DNA of 64,000 bases, from NCBI GenBank assembly GCA_934045075.1, contig OW203724.1, positions 8,233,473 to 8,297,472 of the forward strand. Direction: 5' to 3'. Shown piece by piece: positions 45,769 through 59,157 of the stretch (within the stretch, counting starts at the first letter, position 1; each line of letters opens with the position of its first letter). The notes below the pieces were generated by a model. The model was given only the letters and a program-made list of their open reading frames with translations, ran no database searches and was not told where the DNA came from. The position numbers and the translations under genes are program-made. This DNA comes from Yponomeuta sedellus. Lineage: Eukaryota > Arthropoda > Insecta > Lepidoptera > Yponomeutidae.

Positions 45769-47440
45769 ATGACTCGGGTCGTTCACCCGGTAGGTATTTG
45801 CGGCAGGCAGTACTTGCGGAGGGCTTCTATAGGAAATCGATTTTCAGTACAAAATGTTCATACAAAGTTGGCCTTGATCAATCGTCAATAACTCGGCCGG
45901 CAATTAGAAATTTCAAAATGTTTGATTTTTCTCAGGGACCTGAATATCTACGTGACACGATGCCATTCACAGATGAGCAATTTTTTTGGCCTTTGGCCTC
46001 CACCGGTGGTACTAAAAAAATGCATTTTTGTATGAAAAGTCCTATTTTGGGTGAAAAATTTCTATTAAAGTGGGTGATTTTCAAACTTTGATGAGTCGAT
46101 GGCCAACTGGAATGCCACAGCACCTCGGCACTAAGTAGCCGCTCCCAGCCGAGTAGTAGTTTCGGCCTTTGGCCTCCGTCGGTGGTACTAAAGAAATGCA
46201 TTTTTGTATGAAAATAACTATTTTGGGTGAAAATTTTCTATTAAAGTGGGTGATTTTCAAACTTTAATGGGTCGATGGCCAACTGGAATGCCACAGCACC
46301 TCGGCACTAAGTAGCCGCTCCCAGCCGAGTAGTAGTTTCGGCCTTTGGCCTCTGTCGGTGGTACTAAAGAAATGCATTTTTGTATGAAAATAACTATTTT
46401 GGGTGAAAATTTTCTATTAAAGTGGGTGATTTTCAAACTTTAATGGGTCGATGGCCAACTGGAATGCCACAGCACCTCGGCACTAAGTAGCCGCTCCCAG
46501 CCGAGTAGTAGTTTCGGCCTTTGGCCTCCGTCGGTGGTACTAAAGAAATGCATTTTTGTATGAAAATAACTATTTTGGGTGAAAATTTTCTATTAAAGTG
46601 GGTGATTTTCAAACTTTAATGGGTCGATGGCCAACTGGAATGCCACAGCACCTCGGCACTAAGTAGCCGCTCCCAGCCGAGTAGTAGTTTCGGCCTTTGG
46701 CCTCTGTCGGTGGTACTAAAGAAATGCATTTTTGTATGAAAATAACTATTTTGGGTGAAAATTTTCTATTAAAGTGGGTGATTTTCAAACTTTAATGGGT
46801 CGATGGCCAACTGGAATGCCACAGCACCTCGGCGTGGTGACGCCATTCTCAGCCAAGTACTCATTTTGGCGCTTAGCCTCTATCGATGGTACAAAAAAAT
46901 TAAGATTTTCTACGAAAAAGATGATTTTCAGTACAAATTTTTTGTAGAAATTCTCCATAGTAAATTTGACACCTTTGAAAGCCAATATCTCAGCCGCCAT
47001 CTTGAAATGTCAGAATGTCGGATTTTTCTCATATACCTGGGTCCTTTGACGACACGATGCCGTTTACCGCTGGTCCCTGGCATGCGCCCAGTTGGCTGCC
47101 GACTTTTTTGCGTAGAGGTCGAAAAAAGGCCGATTTTCGGAGGGCTATAGCTCCGGTGGTATTTTGAATTTGGAACGACCGTCGGCGGAACCGAAAATGG
47201 CGTGTCGAAGAAAAGGCCGGGTGAAAATTTCATCCAAATCGGTCGGTAAACGACAGAGTTAGCACCCTCGCGTAGTGGAACGCGTTCGAAATTCAAAAAT
47301 CGGCTCCATAGGATGGCTGTATATCGTACATTCCCTACAACTTTCTCATACATCATTTTCGTCCAACTCTTGCCATTTCCGAGAAAACGTATGGATGTTA
47401 GATCAGTGAGTATATCGCATTGTAGCTTTATATATATATA
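45769..47440. repeat. ABC satellite module 16 (5 B units)
   Basis: B array 45988-46867 with the C/T dimer alternation. Same length and organisation as 879-2550 (offset 44,890); the head-proximal unit has GAAAAATTTC where the first has GAAAAAATTC. Confidence 0.95.
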
Positions 47441-48672
47441 ACTAGGGGGCGAGCCCCCTGCGCGCTTACGCGCGCCAACCCCCAGCCGCTCCGAGCTCCG
47501 CTCTCCGCGGCGCTCGGCCTAGGGCCTCGCTAGACACTTATTGTAGTGAATTGTTGCATGGGAACATGTATGGTCTCGGCCTTCGGCCTCGGCCTGGACG
47601 GAGCTCGGCCTTCGGCCTCGCCGCGGCGGGGTTCCTCGTGCCCGCTCCGCGGAGCTCGGCCTCCGGCCTCGCAAGTTTGTCCCTCTTTGCTCTTGCGCTG
47701 GTACTTATGCACCGTAAATTGAACGGTCTCGGCCTTCGGCCTCGGCCTGGACGGAGCTCGGCCTTCGGCCTCGCCGCGGCGGGGTTCCTCGTGCCCGCTT
47801 CACGGAGCTCGGCCTCCGGCCTCGCAAGTTTGTCCCATTTTGCTTTTGCGCTGGTACTTGTGCGCCGTAACCTGAATGGTCTCGGCCTTCGGCCTCGGCC
47901 TGGACGGAGCTCGGCCTTCGGCCTCGCCGCGGCGGGGTTTCTCGTGCCCGCTCCGCGGAGCTTGGCCTGCGGCCTCGCAAGTTTGTCCCTTTTTGCTCTT
48001 GCGCTGGTACTTGTGCGCCGCAATTTGAATGGTCTCGGCCTTCGGCCTCGGCCTAAACGGAGCTCGGCCTTCGGCCTCGCCGCGGCAGAACTTTTTGTGC
48101 CCGCTTCGCAAAGCTCGACCTCCAGCCTCGCAAGTTTGTCTCATTTCTCTATTGAAAAGTCAATTTTAGTACTAAATCTCCATACAAAAATTTGTCATTT
48201 TCAATCATCAATATCTCGGCCGCCATCTTGAAATTCCAAGATGTCGGATTTTTCTCATATACCTGGGTCCTTTGGCAACGCGATGCCGCTTACGGCATAT
48301 CTCCAGCATATGCCCAGTTGGCTGCCGACTTTTTTGCGCAAAGGTCGATTTTTGGGTCGGCTATATCTGCGCCGCCATTTTGAATTTCGAACAACCAAAA
48401 TTTTTTTTTTCAATCGGATCACTATAACACCATTCTATCAAAATTTCATCCAAATCGGCCGGTAAACAACAGAGTTAGCACCTTTGCGTAGTGGACCGCG
48501 TTCGAAATTCAAAAATCGGCTCCATAGGATGGCCGTATATCGTACATTCCCTACAACTTTGTCATACATCATTTTCGTCCAACTCGTGCCATTTCCGAGA
48601 AAACGTATTATGTTAGATCAGTGAGTATACCGGATTGTAGCTTTATATATATATAATATAAATAATATAATA
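47441..48672. repeat. D module (4 minisatellite copies, mosaic tail)
   Basis: Anchors at 47575, 47728, 47881 and 48034. The tail starts alpha-like (GGCTCCATAGG, TTGTCATAC, CGTATTATGTTAG, as in 6864-8073) but ends beta-like (AGTATACCGG). The junction is degenerate: the TA tract from 48645 continues into AATATAAATAATATAATA. Confidence 0.94.
47575..48142. repeat. 153-bp minisatellite, four copies
   Basis: Same 153-bp period. The last copy has lost palindromic words seen elsewhere (TTCGCAAAGCTCGACC). Confidence 0.92.
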
Positions 48673-51600
48673 ATGACTCGGGTCGTTCACCCGGTAGGTA
48701 TTTGCGGCAGGCAGTACTTGCGGAGGGCTTCTATAGGAAATCGATTTTCAGTACAAAATGTTCATACAAAGTTGGCCTTGATCAATCGTCAATAACTCGG
48801 CCGGCAATTAGAAATTTCAAAATGTTTGATTTTTCTCAGGGACCTGAATATTTACGTGACACGATGCCATTCACAGATGAGCAATTTTTTTGGCCTTTGG
48901 CCTCCACCGGTGGTACTAAAAAAATGCATTTTTGTATGAAAAGTCCTATTTTGGGTGAAAATTTTCTATTAAAGTGGGTGATTTTCAAACTTTGATGAGT
49001 CGATGGCCAACTGGAATGCCACAGCACCTCGGCACTAAGTAGCCGCTCCCAGCCGAGTAGTAGTTTCGGCCTTTGGCCTCCGTCGGTGGTACTAAAGAAA
49101 TGCATTTTTGTATGAAAAATCCTATTTCGGGTGAAAATTTTCTATTAAAGTGCGTGATTTTCAAACTTTAATGAGTCGATGGCCAACTGGAATGCCACAG
49201 CACCTCGGCACTGAGTAGCCGCTCCCAGCCGAGTAGTAGTTTCGGCCTTTGGCCTCCGTCGGTGGTACTAAAGAAATGCATTTTTGTATGAAAATAACTA
49301 TTTCGGGTGAATTTTTTCTATTAAAGTGGGTGATTTTCAAACTTTAATGGGTCGATGGCCAACTGGAATGCTACAGCACCTCGGCACTGAGTAGCCGCTC
49401 CCAGCCGAGTAGTAGTTTCGGCCTTTGGCCTCCGTCGGTGGTACTAAAGAAATGCATTTTTGTATGAAAATAACTATTTCGGGTGAATTTTTTCTATTAA
49501 AGTGGGTGATTTTCAAACTTTAATGGGTCGATGGCCAACTGGAATGCTACAGCACCTCGGCACTGAGTAGCCGCTCCCAGCCGAGTAGTAGTTTCGGCCT
49601 TTGGCCTCCGTCGGTGGTACTAAAGAAATGCATTTTTGTATGAAAATAACTATTTCGGGTGAAATTTTTCTATTATAGTGCGTGATTTTCAAACTTTGAT
49701 GAGTCGATGGCCAACTGGAATGCCACAGCACCTCGGCACTAAGTAGCCGCTCCCAGCCGAGTAGTAGTTTCGGCCTTTGGCCTCCGTCGGTGGTACTAAA
49801 AAAATGCATTTTTGTATGAAAAGTCCTATTTTGGGTGAAAATTTTCTATTAAAGTGGGTGATTTTCAAACTTTGATGAGTCGATGGCCAACTGGAATGCC
49901 ACAGCACCTCGGCACTAAGTAGCCGCTCCCAGCCGAGTAGTAGTTTCGGCCTTTGGCCTCCGTCGGTGGTACTAAAGAAATGCATTTTTGTATGAAAAAT
50001 CCTATTTCGGGTGAAAATTTTCTATTAAAGTGCGTGATTTTCAAACTTTAATGAGTCGATGGCCAACTGGAATGCCACAGCACCTCGGCACTGAGTAGCC
50101 GCTCCCAGCCGAGTAGTAGTTTCGGCCTTTGGCCTCCGTCGGTGGTACTAAAGAAATGCATTTTTGTATGAAAATAACTATTTCGGGTGAATTTTTTCTA
50201 TTAAAGTGGGTGATTTTCAAACTTTAATGGGTCGATGGCCAACTGGAATGCTACAGCACCTCGGCACTGAGTAGCCGCTCCCAGCCGAGTAGTAGTTTCG
50301 GCCTTTGGCCTCCGTCGGTGGTACTAAAGAAATGCATTTTTGTATGAAAATAACTATTTCGGGTGAATTTTTTCTATTAAAGTGGGTGATTTTCAAACTT
50401 TAATGGGTCGATGGCCAACTGGAATGCTACAGCACCTCGGCACTGAGTAGCCGCTCCCAGCCGAGTAGTAGTTTCGGCCTTTGGCCTCCGTCGGTGGTAC
50501 TAAAGAAATGCATTTTTGTATGAAAATAACTATTTCGGGTGAAATTTTTCTATTATAGTGCGTGATTTTCAAACTTTGATGAGTCGATGGCCAACTGGAA
50601 TGCCACAGCACCTCGGCACTAAGTAGCCGCTCCCAGCCGAGTAGTAGTTTCGGCCTTTGGCCTCCGTCGGTGGTACTAAAGAAATGCATTTTTGTATGAA
50701 AAATCCTATTTTGGGTGAAAATTTTCTATTAAAGTGGGTGATTTTCAAACTTTGATGAGTCGATGGCCAACTGGAATGCCACAGCACCTCGGCACTAAGT
50801 AGCCGCTCCCAGCCGAGTAGTAGTTTCGGCCTTTGGCCTCCGTCGGTGGTACTAAAGAAACGCATTTTTGTATGAAAATAACTATTTCGGGTGAAATTTT
50901 TCTATTATAGTGCGTGATTTTCAAACTTTAATGAGTCGATGGCCAACTGGAATGCTACAGCACCTCGGCACTGAGTAGCCGCTCCCAGCCGAGTAGTAGT
51001 TTTGGCCTTTGGCCTCCGTCGGTGGTACTAAAGAAACGCATTTTTGTATGAAAATAACTATTTCGGGTGAAAATTTTCTATTAAAGTGGGTGATTTTCAA
51101 ACTTTAATGGGTCGATGGCCAACTGGAATGCCACAGCACCTCGGCGTGGTGACGCCATTCTCAGCCAAGTACTCATTTTGGCGCTTAGCCTCTGTCGATG
51201 GTACAAAAAAATTAAGATTTTCTACGAAAAAGATGATTTTCAGTACAAATTTTTTGTAGAAATTCTCCATAGTAAATTTGACACCTTTGAAAGCCAATAT
51301 CTCGGCCGCCATCTTGAAATGTCAGAATGTCGGATTTTTCTCATATACCTGGGTCCTTTGACGACACGATGCCGTTTACGGCTGGTCCCTGGCATGCGCC
51401 CAGTTGGCTGCCGACTTTTTTGCGTAGAGGTCGAAAAAAGGCCGATTTTCGGAGGGCTATAGCTCCGGTGGTATTTTGAATTTGGAACGACCGTCGGCGG
51501 AACCGAAAATGGCGTGTCGAAGAAAAGGCCGGGTGAAAATTTCATCCAAATCGGTCGGTAAACGACAGAGTTAGCACCCTCGCGTAGTGGAACGCGTTCG

Positions 51601-51752
51601 AAATTCAAAAATCGGCTCCATAGGATGGCTGTATATCGTACATTCCCTACAACTTTCTCATACATCATTTTCGTCCAACTCTTGCCATTTCCGAGAAAAC
51701 GTATGGATGTTAGATCAGTGAGTATATCGCATTGTAGCTTTATATATATATA
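48673..51752. repeat. ABC satellite module 17 (13 B units)
   Basis: B array 48892-51179 with the same 880-bp internal higher-order repeat as 12816-15897. It differs from 12816 and 61182 at one diagnostic site (CCTCCGTCGG near 50662 where they have CCTCCATCGG). Confidence 0.95.
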
Positions 51753-52819
51753 ACTAGGGGGCGAGCCCCCTGCGCGCTTACGCGCGCCAACCCCCAGCCG
51801 CTCCGAGCTGCGCTCTCCGCGGCGCTCGGCCTAGGGCCTCGCTAGACACTTATTGTAGTGAATTGTTGCATGGGAACATGTATGGTCTCGGCCTTCGGCC
51901 TCGGCCTGGACGGAGCTCGGCCTTCGGCCTCGCCGCGGCGGGGTTCCTCGTGCCCGCTCCGCGGAGCTCGGCCTCCGGCCTCGCGAGTTTGTCCCTTTTT
52001 GCTCTTGCGCTGGTACTTGTGCACCGTAACCTGAACGGTCTCGGCCTTCGGCCTCGGCCTGGACGGAGCTCGGCCTTCGGCCTCGCCGCGGCGGGGTTTC
52101 TCGTGCCCGCTCTGCGGAGCTCGGCCTGCGGCCTCGCAAGTTTGTCCCTTTTTGCTCTTGCGCTGGTACTTTTGCGCCGCAATTTGAATGGTCTCGGCCT
52201 TCGGCCTCGGCCTAAACGGAGCTCGGCCTTCGGCCTCGCCGCGGCAGAACTTTTTGTGCCTGCTTCGCGAAGCTCGGCCTCCAGCCTCGCAAGTTTGTCT
52301 CATTTCTCTATTGAAAAGTCAATTTTAGTACTAAATCTCCATACAAAAATTTGTCATTTTCAATCATCAATATCTCGGCCGCCATCTTGAAATTCCAAGA
52401 TGTCGGATTTTTCTCATATACCTGGGTCCTTTGGCAACGCGATGCCGCTTACGGCATATCTCCAGCATATGCCCAGTTGGCTGCCGACTTTTTTGCGCAA
52501 AGGTCGATTTTTCGGTCGGCTATATCTCCGCCGCCATTTTGAATTTCGAACAACCAAAATTTTTTTTTTCAATCGGATCACTAAAACACCCTTCTATCAA
52601 AATTTCATCCAAATCGGCAGGTAAACTACAGAGTTAGCACCTTCGCGTAGTGGAACGCGTTCGAAATTCAAAAATCGGCTTCATAGGATGGCTGTAATTC
52701 ATACATTTCCTACAACTTTCTCATACATCATTTTCGTCAAAATCTTACCGTTTCCGAGAAAACGTATGGATGTTAGATCAGTCAGTGAGTATATCGGATT
52801 GTAGCTTTATATATATATA
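51753..52819. repeat. D module (3 minisatellite copies)
   Basis: Third member of the 1,067-bp group; minisatellite anchors at 51887, 52040 and 52193. It starts the second copy of the 9.4-kb duplicated block. Confidence 0.95.
51887..52301. repeat. 153-bp minisatellite, three copies
   Basis: Same copies and variants as at 22453 and 36283. Confidence 0.92.
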
Positions 52820-55800
52820 ATGACTCGGGTCGTTCACCCGGTAGGTATTTGCGGCAGGCAGTACTTGCGGAGGGCTTCTATAAGGAAATCGATTTTCAGT
52901 ACAAAATGTTCATACAAAGTTGGCCTTCATCAATCGTCAATAGCTCGGCCGGCAATTGGAAATTTCAAAATGTTTGATTTTTCTCAGGGACCTGAATATC
53001 TACGTGACACGATGCCATTCACAGATGAGCAATTTTTTTGGCCTTTGGCCTCCGTCGGTGGTACTAAAGAAATGCATTTTTGTATGAAAATAACTATTTT
53101 GGGTGAAAATTTTCTATTATAGTGCGTGATTTTCAAACTTTAATGAGTCGATGGCCAACTGGAATGCCACAGCACCTCGGCACTGAGTAGCCGCTCCCAG
53201 CCGAGTAGTAGTTTCGGCCTTTGGCCTCCGTCGGTGGTACTAAAGAAACGCATTTTTGTATGAAAATAACTATTTCGGGTGAAATTTTTCTATTATAGTG
53301 CGTGATTTTCAAACTTTAATGAGTCGATGGCCAACTGGAATGCCACAGCACCTCGGCACTGAGTAGCCGCTCCCAGCCGAGTAGTAGTTTCGGCCTTTGG
53401 CCTCCGTCGGTGGTACTAAAGAAACGCATTTTTGTATGAAAATAACTATTTCGGGTGAAATTTTTCTATTATAGTGCGTGATTTTCAAACTTTAATGAGT
53501 CGATGGCCAACTGGAATGCTACAGCACCTCGGCACTGAGTAGCCGCTCCCAGCCGAGTAGTAGTTTCGGCCTTTGGCCTCCGTCGGTGGTACTAAAGAAA
53601 TGCATTTTTGTATGAAAAATCCTATTTTGGGTGAAAATTTTCTATTAAAGTGGGTGATTTTCAAACTTTGATGAGTCGATGGCCAACTGGAATGCCACAG
53701 CACCTCGGCACTAAGTAGCCGCTCCCAGCCGAGTAGTAGTTTCGGCCTTTGGCCTCCGTCGGTGGTACTAAAGAAATGCATTTTTGTATGAAAAATCCTA
53801 TTTCGGGTGAAAATTTTCTATTAAAGTGCGTGATTTTCAAACTTTAATGAGTCGATGGCCAACTGGAATGCCACAGCACCTCGGCACTGAGTAGCCGCTC
53901 CCAGCCGAGTAGTAGTTTCGGCCTTTGGCCTCCGTCGGTGGTACTAAAGAAATGCATTTTTGAATGAAAATAACTATTTCGGGTGAATTTTTTCTATTAA
54001 AGTGGGTGATTTTCAAACTTTAATGGGTCGATGGCCAACTGGAATGCTACAGCACCTCGGCACTGAGTAGCCGCTCCCAGCCGAGTAGTAGTTTCGGCCT
54101 TTGGCCTCCGTCGGTGGTACTAAAGAAATGCATTTTTGTATGAAAATAACTATTTCGGGTGAATTTTTTCTATTAAAGTGGGTGATTTTCAAACTTTAAT
54201 GGGTCGATGGCCAACTGGAATGCTACAGCACCTCGGCACTGAGTAGCCGCTCCCAGCCGAGTAGTAGTTTCGGCCTTTGGCCTCCGTCGGTGGTACTAAA
54301 GAAATGCATTTTTGTATGAAAATAACTATTTCGGGTGAAATTTTTCTATTATAGTGCGTGATTTTCAAACTTTGATGAGTCGATGGCCAACTGGAATGCC
54401 ACAGCACCTCGGCACTAAGTAGCCGCTCCCAGCCGAGTAGTAGTTTCGGCCTTTGGCCTCCGTCGGTGGTACTAAAGAAATGCATTTTTGTATGAAAAAT
54501 CCTATTTTGGGTGAAAATTTTCTATTAAAGTGGGTGATTTTCAAACTTTGATGAGTCGATGGCCAACTGGAATGCCACAGCACCTCGGCACTAAGTAGCC
54601 GCTCCCAGCCGAGTAGTAGTTTCGGCCTTTGGCCTCCGTCGGTGGTACTAAAGAAATGCATTTTTGTATGAAAAATCCTATTTCGGGTGAAAATTTTCTA
54701 TTAAAGTGCGTGATTTTCAAACTTTAATGAGTCGATGGCCAACTGGAATGCCACAGCACCTCGGCACTGAGTAGCCGCTCCCAGCCGAGTAGTAGTTTCG
54801 GCCTTTGGCCTCCGTCGGTGGTACTAAAGAAATGCATTTTTGTATGAAAAATCCTATTTCGGGTGAAAATTTTCTATTAAAGTGCGTGATTTTCAAACTT
54901 TAATGAGTCGATGGCCAACTGGAATGCCACAGCACCTCGGCACTGAGTAGCCGCTCCCAGCCGAGTAGTAGTTTCGGCCTTTGGCCTCCGTCGGTGGTAC
55001 TAAAGAAATGCATTTTTGTATGAAAATAACTATTTCGGGTGAATTTTTTCTATTAAAGTGGGTGATTTTCAAACTTTAATGGGTCGATGGCCAACTGGAA
55101 TGCTACAGCACCTCGGCACTGAGTAGCCGCTCCCAGCCGAGTAGTAGTTTCGGCCTTTGGCCTCCGTCGGTGGTACTAAAGAAATGCATTTTTGTATGAA
55201 AATAACTATTTCGGGTGAATTTTTTCTATTAAAGTGGGTGATTTTCAAACTTTAATGGGTCGATGGCCAACTGGAATGCTACAGCACCTCGGCACTGAGT
55301 AGCCGCTCCCAGCCGAGTAGTAGTTTCGGCCTTTGGCCTCCGTCGGTGGTACTAAAGAAATGCATTTTTGTATGAAAATAACTATTTCGGGTGAAATTTT
55401 TCTATTATAGTGCGTGATTTTCAAACTTTGATGAGTCGATGGCCAACTGGAATGCCACAGCACCTCGGCACTAAGTAGCCGCTCCCAGCCGAGTAGTAGT
55501 TTCGGCCTTTGGCCTCCGTCGGTGGTACTAAAGAAATGCATTTTTGTATGAAAATAACTATTTCGGGTGAATTTTTTCTATTAAAGTGGGTGATTTTCAA
55601 ACTTTAATGGGTCGATGGCCAACTGGAATGCTACAGCACCTCGGCACTGAGTAGCCGCTCCCAGCCGAGTAGTAGTTTCGGCCTTTGGCCTCCGTCGGTG
55701 GTACTAAAGAAATGCATTTTTGTATGAAAATAACTATTTCGGGTGAAATTTTTCTATTATAGTGCGTGATTTTCAAACTTTGATGAGTCGATGGCCAACT

Positions 55801-57132
55801 GGAATGCCACAGCACCTCGGCACTAAGTAGCCGCTCCCAGCCGAGTAGTAGTTTCGGCCTTTGGCCTCCGTCGGTGGTACTAAAGAAATGCATTTTTGTA
55901 TGAAAAATCCTATTTCGGGTGAAAATTTTCTATTAAAGTGCGTGATTTTCAAACTTTAATGAGTCGATGGCCAACTGGAATGCCACAGCACCTCGGCACT
56001 GAGTAGCCGCTCCCAGCCGAGTAGTAGTTTCGGCCTTTGGCCTCCGTCGGTGGTACTAAAGAAATGCATTTTTGTATGAAAATAACTATTTCGGGTGAAT
56101 TTTTTCTATTAAAGTGGGTGATTTTCAAACTTTAATGGGTCGATGGCCAACTGGAATGCTACAGCACCTCGGCACTGAGTAGCCGCTCCCAGCCGAGTAG
56201 TAGTTTCGGCCTTTGGCCTCCGTCGGTGGTACTAAAGAAATGCATTTTTGTATGAAAATAACTATTTCGGGTGAAATTTTTCTATTATAGTGCGTGATTT
56301 TCAAACTTTGATGAGTCGATGGCCAACTGGAATGCCACAGCACCTCGGCACTAAGTAGCCGCTCCCAACCGAGTAGTAGTTTCGGCCTTTGGCCTCCGTC
56401 GGTGGTACTAAAGAAATGCATTTTTGTATGAAAAATCCTATTTCGGGTGAAAATTTTCTATTAAAGTGCGTGATTTTCAAACTTTAATGAGTCGATGGCC
56501 AACTGGAATGCCACAGCACCTCGGCGTGGTGACGCCATTCCCAGCCAAGTACTCATTTCGGCGCTTAGCCTCCATCGATAGTACAAAAAAATTAAGATTT
56601 TCTACGAAAAAGATGATTTTCAGTACAAATTTTTTGTAGAAATTCTCCATAGTAAATTTGACACCTTTGAAAGCCAATATCTCGGCCGCCATCTTGAAAT
56701 GTCAGAATGTCGGATTTTTCTCATATACCTGGGTCCTTTGACGACACGATGCCGTTTACCGCTGGTCCCTGGCATGCGCCCAGTTGGCTGCCGACTTTTT
56801 TGCGTAGAGGTCGAAAAAAGGCCGATTTTCGGAGGGCTATAGCTCCGGTGGTATTTTGAATTTGGAACGACCGTCGGCGGAACCGAAAATGGCGTGTCGA
56901 AGAAAAGGCCGGGTGAAAATTTCATCCAAATCGGTCGGTAAACGACAGAGTTAGCACCCTCGCGTAGTGGAACGCGTTCGAAATTCAAAAATCGGCTCCA
57001 TAGGATGGCTGTATATCGTACATTCCCTACAACTTTCTCATACATCATTTTCGTCCAACTCTTGCCATTTCCGAGAAAACGTATGGATGTTAGATCAGTG
57101 AGTATATCGCATTGTAGCTTTATATATATATA
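52820..57132. repeat. ABC satellite module 18 (20 B units)
   Basis: B array 53040-56559; counterpart of 23386-27698, including the TTTTTGAATG mark and the CCCAACCGAG mark near 56365. Confidence 0.96.
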
Positions 57133-59157
57133 ATGACTCGGGTCGTTCACCCGGTAGGTATTTGCGGCAGGCAGTACTTGCGGAGGGCTTCTATAAGGAA
57201 ATCGATTTTCAGTACAAAATGTTCATACAAAGTTGGCCTTCATCAATCGTCAATAGCTCGGCCGGCAATTGGAAATTTCAAAATGTTTGATTTTTCTCAG
57301 GGACCTGAATATCTACGTGACACGATGCCATTCACAGATGAGCAATTTTTTTGGCCTTTGGCCTCCGTCGGTGGTACTAAAGAAATGCATTTTTGTATGA
57401 AAATAACTATTTTGGGTGAAAATTTTCTATTATAGTGCGTGATTTTCAAACTTTAATGAGTCGATGGCCAACTGGAATGCCACAGCACCTCGGCACTGAG
57501 TAGCCGCTCCCAGCCGAGTAGTAGTTTCGGCCTTTGGCCTCCGTCGGTGGTACTAAAGAAACGCATTTTTGTATGAAAATAACTATTTCGGGTGAAATTT
57601 TTCTATTATAGTGCGTGATTTTCAAACTTTAATGAGTCGATGGCCAACTGGAATGCCACAGCACCTCGGCACTGAGTAGCCGCTCCCAGCCGAGTAGTAG
57701 TTTCGGCCTTTGGCCTCCGTCGGTGGTACTAAAGAAACGCATTTTTGTATGAAAATAACTATTTCGGGTGAAATTTTTCTATTATAGTGCGTGATTTTCA
57801 AACTTTAATGAGTCGATGGCCAACTGGAATGCTACAGCACCTCGGCACTGAGTAGCCGCTCCCAGCCGAGTAGTAGTTTCGGCCTTTGGCCTCCGTCGGT
57901 GGTACTAAAGAAATGCATTTTTGTATGAAAAATCCTATTTTGGGTGAAAATTTTCTATTAAAGTGGGTGATTTTCAAACTTTGATGAGTCGATGGCCAAC
58001 TGGAATGCCACAGCACCTCGGCACTAAGTAGCCGCTCCCAGCCGAGTAGTAGTTTCGGCCTTTGGCCTCCGTCGGTGGTACTAAAGAAATGCATTTTTGT
58101 ATGAAAAATCCTATTTCGGGTGAAAATTTTCTATTAAAGTGCGTGATTTTCAAACTTTAATGAGTCGATGGCCAACTGGAATGCCACAGCACCTCGGCAC
58201 TGAGTAGCCGCTCCCAGCCGAGTAGTAGTTTCGGCCTTTGGCCTCCGTCGGTGGTACTAAAGAAATGCATTTTTGTATGAAAATAACTATTTCGGGTGAA
58301 TTTTTTCTATTAAAGTGGGTGATTTTCAAACTTTAATGGGTCGATGGCCAACTGGAATGCTACAGCACCTCGGCACTGAGTAGCCGCTCCCAGCCGAGTA
58401 GTAGTTTCGGCCTTTGGCCTCCGTCGGTGGTACTAAAGAAACGCATTTTTGTATGAAAATAACTATTTCGGGTGAAATTTTTCTATTATAGTGCGTGATT
58501 TTCAAACTTTAATGAGTCGATGGCCAACTGGAATGCCACAGCACCTCGGCGTGGTGACGCCATTCTCAGCCAAGTACTCATTTTGGCGCTTAGCCTCTGT
58601 CGATGGTACAAAAAAATTAAGATTTTCTACGAAAAAGATGATTTTCAGTACAAATTTTTTGTAGAAATTCTCCATAGTAAATTTGACACCTTTGAAAGCC
58701 AATATCTCAGCCGCCATCTTGAAATGTCAGAATGTCGGAATTTTCTCATATACCTGGGTCCTTTGACGACACGATGCCGTTTACGGCTGGTCCCTGGCAT
58801 GCGCCCAGTTGGCTGCCGACTTTTTTGCGTAGAGGTCGAAAAAAGGCCGATTTTCGGAGGGCTATATCTCCGGTGGTATTTTGAATTTGGAACGACCGTC
58901 GGCGGAACCGAAAATGGCGTGTCGAAGAAAAGGCCGGGTGAAAATTTCATCCAAATCGGTCGGTAAACGACAGAGTTAGCACCCTCGCGTAGTGGAACGC
59001 GTTCGAAATTCAAAAATCGGCTCCATAGGATGGCTGTATATCGTACATTCCCTACAACTTTCTCATACATCATTATCGTCCAACTCTTGCCATTTCCGAG
59101 AAAACGTATGGATGTTAGATCAGTGAGTATATCGCATTGTAGCTTTATATATATATA
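57133..59157. repeat. ABC satellite module 19 (7 B units)
   Basis: B array 57353-58584; counterpart of 27699-29723. Confidence 0.95.
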